Below, in pieces: positions 53,447-59,400 of a stretch of 64,000 bases of DNA; position 1 is the stretch's first letter, and each line of letters opens with the position of its first letter. The notes beneath the pieces were generated by a model. It was not told the DNA's origin. It saw nothing but the letters and a program-made list of their open reading frames with translations, and did not search any database. Location of the stretch: assembly GCA_030544215.1 (NCBI GenBank), contig JARZZO010000004.1, positions 18,588,501 through 18,652,500 of the forward strand, written 5' to 3'. Source of the stretch: Zantedeschia hybrid cultivar. Its lineage: Eukaryota; Streptophyta; Magnoliopsida; Alismatales; Araceae. The translations under genes were made by a program, and so were the position numbers.

Positions 53447-56400
53447 CAGTGATAGTACATTTCACGGATAGTGAGAATGTATCATAACATTAATACATCT
53501 CACGGATAGTGGGAGTGTATTCAGAATTATTTGGTCTTGATGGTCAAATAGGAGATGTTAGAATGAGATGACCACCAACTTCAGAAGTAAAGGGAGTTCA
53601 TTCTTATCTCTGATGGAGGGATAAACACAGGAGACTTGGTCTCCCACATTTCCTAAAACAAGGAGGCGGTTTCCATGGGGAGCGGAGATGGCTAACGGAG
53701 GTTTATGCCTCTATTAATAGGGGGTTCCCTGTCCTCCAAGAATAACACAACATAAGTGAGAAACAGAGATCACCTTTGAAGTTTTCTCTGGTTAGCCATC
53801 GGAGCTTACTCTCCACCCTTCCCAGTTTTATCCTACATGAAGAAGGTGTTTGAGCTACTAGAACATCATCAACTGTGTTTGAATCGCAAGAAATGCAAGT
53901 TCGAAAAGCAGACCTTGGTGTACCTCAGGTTCGTGGTAGGTGGCAGAGAATTACAAATCGACCCCAACACAGTGAAGGTGATCAAAGAATGGCCAAGACC
54001 GAAGTCTGTGATTGAGGTCCAAAGCTTCATGGGAGCCTACCAGTACCTTCGAAAAATTATTAGAAAGTTTTCTGTGCTAGCTTCTCCTCTGCATGCTCTA
54101 ACGAAGGCAAACCATAAATTTGAGTGGACTCAGAAACATGAGGACACCTTTCTTCTATTGAAGAGAAAGATTAGCGAGGCGCCAATTCTAGCCTTGCCCA
54201 ATTTGCAAAGGCCTTTTGAACTCGAGGCAAATGGATCAAGATATGTTACGGGGGCTGTCTTGATGCAAGATGGTCGGCCCGTGGCATACCACTCAGAGAT
54301 GTTCCAAGGAGCCCATAAGAATTATCCAACGTATGACAAAGAATTGTTGGCCTTACACCATGCGGTGAAACAATGACGTGTGTATCTCCTAGGTAAGGAG
54401 ACGGTAGTGCATACTGACCATCAACCACTTCAATATCTACAATCTACAATCCCAGTCAAAGTTGTAGCAGGTTCGCCACATGAAAACGGATGATGTACCT
54501 GCAACAATTCAACCTGGTGATCAAATATGAGAAAGGCATCCAAGATAAATTGTTAGACTTGTTATCACGTCCTCTAATTGCAACTCTCTGCTTGTCTTTA
54601 TTTATGCAGGTCGAGCCAAGTTTCCATGAGGAGTATGCCATCTTATACGCTAGGGACCTTGACTTTCAGGGTGCATTGGCGGATATTGAAGTGAGAAATC
54701 CCACTGAGTTCGTCTTATGAGTGGGATCCTATACAAAGGTACACAACTATGTATGCCAAAAGCTGCGGATCATGTGCTCTAGATTAAGAGGCACATACCT
54801 CGAAAGTAATTGGACATTTTGGGGTAAACAAAACATTGCAAAATTTACGACACTATGTCTACTGTCCATGCATGCAGCACGACATGACTCAGTTCGTAAG
54901 GGGTTACGTGTAATGCAGTACATCCAAACCCGCCAATCGAAGGTTGGTCTGTATACCACACTACCAGTTCCAATACGTCCCTAGGAGAGTGTGTCCATGA
55001 ACTTTATAGGAGGCCTTTCAAGGACACGGCGGGGGCACGACCACCTTTTTATGGTAATTGATAAAAGATGGTGGTGCTTGTGCCATGCAAGAAGATGATC
55101 ATTGGAGAGGAAACAACACGGTTGTTCTTTCAATACGTTTGGAATCATTTTGGGTTATCCAGCTTGATTGTGTCTGGTCGTCACTACCATGTTTTGAATA
55201 ATTTTTCGGAGATCACTATGGTCTATGATGGACACAAAGTTGCAACTAAGCACGGCCTTCCATCCTCAAACCAACAGACAAACTGAGGTCGTCAACCGCC
55301 ATATAGTGCACCTTCTACAAGGTTACAATACTCGACATCCCAAAACTTGGAGCAAGAGCCTACCCTACTTGCAGTTTGCCTTCAACTGAGCGGTACACAA
55401 TTCAACAAATAGGTCGCCATTTGAGGTGTGCTTGGGATATCATCCACAAACTCCATTTTACCTAGTGTTTACAGTGGGATCTACACCGCAGACTGCTAGG
55501 GAGGGGGGTGGCTTAGCTAAGGCCCATCGATTCCTCGAAGGCATCTAGTGGGTGCATAGTGAGATAGAGCGGCAATTGCAAAGAACCCAGCAGAAGTACA
55601 AGGAGCGACATTACCGGCATAGGGTCAAAGACGACTTCCAAGTCGGCGACCTTGGTTTTGAAGGGTGTGGATAAGAAACTTAAACCTATCCGATATGGCC
55701 CCTTTATGATCCTACGAAAGATCGGTGACAACGTCTGTTAGTTGGAGTTACCCACCTACATAAAAATGTACTCAGTTGTTAATGTCGAGAATCTTAAGTC
55801 TTTTGAGCCATCGATGCTAGACGATGAACCAAAAGAGACTCTACCATCGGTGAAGGATCTAGTAACTAATTGAGAGATACCACTGTCAGAAGATACTATT
55901 TTAGAGAGGAAGACCATAGCGACCAAAGGTGAGATGCGGAAAAGATTCCGCATTGGACGGAAGGGTCAACGACCCAGTGCAGCAAAGTGGTTCACAAGAG
56001 AGGATGGGGAAGCTGAATTTTTCCATCTTCAGCTCTAGATCCAGCATGAGCTGAATTCCTCTAACAAGGGGAGCCATGGTCTAGGAGGATCCACGTAAGA
56101 CCCTTCCCATGCACAGACCATGTCCCATGCATGGGTGTGGGGTTGTGAATGGAGGGTTACTCCCTTCCATTCATTTTATTTCATTTTTTTATTATTAACT
56201 ACCTATTTTGGGGGTTCCAAGGCCTTATAAAAAGGCCTTGAGAGTCTTTGTATTACACGAGTTGGGAGAGAAAATGAAATAAAAGCAAAAAGAGAAGTTT
56301 GCCTCTCCTAAAGATTTAAGGAGAGTGAGTTCCACCTAAAAAATTTGCCTTCTTGTCTATCTTCTTTTTCTTTTTCATTGTGCGCATCTGGTGTGAGGCG

Positions 56401-59400
56401 TCGAGTGTTTCTTCTTCACATACGAATCACCGTCAAAACTGAAACCTATTTATTCAAATCTTATATTTTACTGTACATCACATTGAAATTTGGATACAAT
56501 AGGGGAATCACATTGAAATTGATCAAGATTATTATGGCTCCACCCATTTGGCCTGATTTAAGATGATAATTAAGCTTCCATCAGACTTGTATCTGCATTA
56601 AAGCCATTCTAGCGTTTTTAAGGACTCTTGAGCACATTTCGGCAGATCCCAAATGACAGTTCGAAGAACAAGACAAGCAAGAGCCATGGCTGGTCCATTG
56701 AGTGGAAGCTCCTGTTCAAATGGTTAACTTACTTGCTGCGAACCTCTTTATGGGTATCTTGGTGATCCCAGTCTATTGAGAACTTCTGCCCAAATAAAAT
56801 TTTTGAATAGACAAAGGACAAAAACATAACATCCTTGCACTCTCCTTTGAGATAGGTAAGGAAAGAACCGAAATCCTCTACGCCTCCCTCCCCCTCTCTT
56901 TACTGACTGAGTCCCCTCCAAAGGGGGATGTAGAGGATCTTCACTCGTAGGCAAAAGATGCAGTAGCTTGGGAGGACAAAAACATAACATCCTTGCACTC
57001 TCCTTGCCAAACATTGCTGGTAGAGAAAACGCCATTATTGTGGATCCTGTCAATGTTGTTTGCTCCAAATTAGAGCTGTAGTTAATTGTACTAAAATTAT
57101 TTGGTCATCCAATTCAAAACTTTAAAGCATCAGATAGAATAGATACGATACATTAAATATATTTTATTTTTATTTATTTTTTAATATGAGACTATTCTAA
57201 CAAAACGCTGCCATAACAGTCTTATACTGGGAGGCCTGTTAGATGATGGAGATCATCATAGGAGGCTTCCGTCATACACATTAGGCCAAATCTTACCGTT
57301 ATACTATCACCATGTAAACTGTATATGCTCTTTCTATATAACTAGGGATCATGCCAAAAGGTGGAGAGGAATCCGTCTCCAAGGGATCTCGTCAATATGT
57401 GGATAAATCAGCTCCCTACAACGAAGTACACCATTCTATCCCCGGGAATCCTGGGGTGAATATATAGAAGCCAAATAGGTTAGCCTTTGATGTAGTTTTC
57501 TTGTACCCAGCGAGTCCATATTGTGTTTTCTTTGGTTATGTTTCACAAGTGCCTTGTTAGGCATGCTAGATTCCATTCACTTAACTTCTTGGATACACAG
57601 CCTCACCAGATTGTGGCTTACATATATGCTTCCAGAATATCACAAGAATGGTCCCCTTCCGAAAGAATTTGCTAACTGTGTTCTCTGATCTCTTGAATCT
57701 GCCCCTTCGGCAAAAGAGAAAGATCATGCTAATAATTTGGAGTATGTGAACAAAACTGACATGATTAGCTTCCAGCTCCCAGCTTTTGGAAGAAGCTTCT
57801 TTCTCCATGTGGACAACAACCGAGAAATCGTTTTCAGAATCATTCTCCTAGAAAATAGAGGGAGGCCCAGGATTGGTATGGGGAGGGAACATTATAGGAC
57901 CAAGAATTGTTCTAGAATATGTAAGCCTGCGTTTGGACATTGAACCTAACCTTCCCTTAGATCTTGTCAGAGTTTAGTTGAAGACCCAAATGAGAAAGGT
58001 TTATGAAATTTCCTCTGAGATGATCCTTGAAGAAGAAGATGAGGCCGTTATAAAAGAAAAAATCACATGAGAAATGTGGGTGCTACCACATGAGGGCACT
58101 CTAATCTTTATGTTCTACTACTTTCTCTATTAAGTTACCATGATATGTACGCAATTGTGCACAGGAAAGGAGACAAACGGGTCTCCTTGCCTAAGACCAT
58201 TATTAGAAGCAAAGAAGCCCGCAGCGCTACCATTCCCAAGGACTGAGAAGCTGCTTGTTTCAAGACAAAGCCGGATCCAGTACATCCATATTTGAGGGAA
58301 TCCCATAAGATGGAGCTATGTATGATAAATAAAAGGTCCAGAGACCATAAATAGACTTTTCAGGTCCACGTTTTAGTGGGTCTTGAACCAAGTGGATGTT
58401 GTCTTAAATGGAGTGTCTTTTCCTAAGCCGCCTAGTTGAAGTTGATGAGCGAAGATACTACTCTTTGCAGTCCTTCCGCAAATATTTTGGGTCACAACCT
58501 TGCATGCAAAATTGCCCAACGAATTTGTTCTAAATAAACCCAGGAAATCAGCTTTATCATTCTTTGGAAATTAATTGGAGGAAGGAGGAACTTAGTTGAC
58601 CTACCCATCTGTTCTCATGATGAAGAATGCGTGCTTTGAACGGCTTCAACCACCAAAGCTCCACCAATGTGCCAACAGGCTTATAGAAGAGCTACCCTAG
58701 AAAGCCATCCAGCCTGGGGCTTCATAATGGGTGAATAGTGAGCAGATCGAGCATTTGTTTGTCCTCGTCAGAAAGAGTAGCATCCCATGACGCCTGAACG
58801 GACTTCTAACCACAAGCAGGTTTAGAGTGAACGTTATGGAAGATTTCATTGTTCCACCTTTTTGGAGCTGCCTTGACAGCCAAAAGCTTCCTGCGGATAG
58901 CGTGCACCAGCCAACCTGAAATAGGAGAATTCGATGCTTTGTTTACAACTTGGAAGAACTGGAGATGAGAGGTACACAGGTGGAGGAATAACCTAAAGGG
59001 TTTAGGCCCACTGCTTGAACCTCTTCTGTACGAATATAAGCATAGAATTGTCTGAGAGTAGTGCAACTCCATAATCATGAAAGCTATCAGTAAATATGAG
59101 TAGCTAAGCATCATTTACCTGCAGGCCTGTACACAAGAGAGCTTAAACGCATTTTAGATCTTTCCTTGGATAGATCAAGACAGGTTGCCTGTCAGTTTTA
59201 GATCTTCAAGACCTGCTATTGCCAAATAAACACACATACCCGAGAGCCATCCATGCACCTCCAACATATCTAATTTAGCTAAAGTCTCTCCCATGCTGAG
59301 ATAACGTTAATTAAGTTGAACTCCTTGAGTTACAGTCTCCCATGTTTGGCATGCATAACTTCCAATTGGAAGCATGTTAGGCTTCAAAGTTCTCAACTCA

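Larger units (their letters stand above)
47524..53837 (+). mobile_element. Second Copia element, 6.3 kb, degenerate
   Basis: Complete structure: LTR, primer-binding site TAGTATCAGAGC (47807-47818, one base off), 1.5 kb leader, gag, pol, short polypurine tract (AATAGGAGA), LTR, TSD TGAAG. Inserted in the Gypsy reverse transcriptase; the host frame reads HLVHVKKVFE across the junction after removing one TSD copy. Unrelated in sequence to the array family. Confidence 0.93.
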
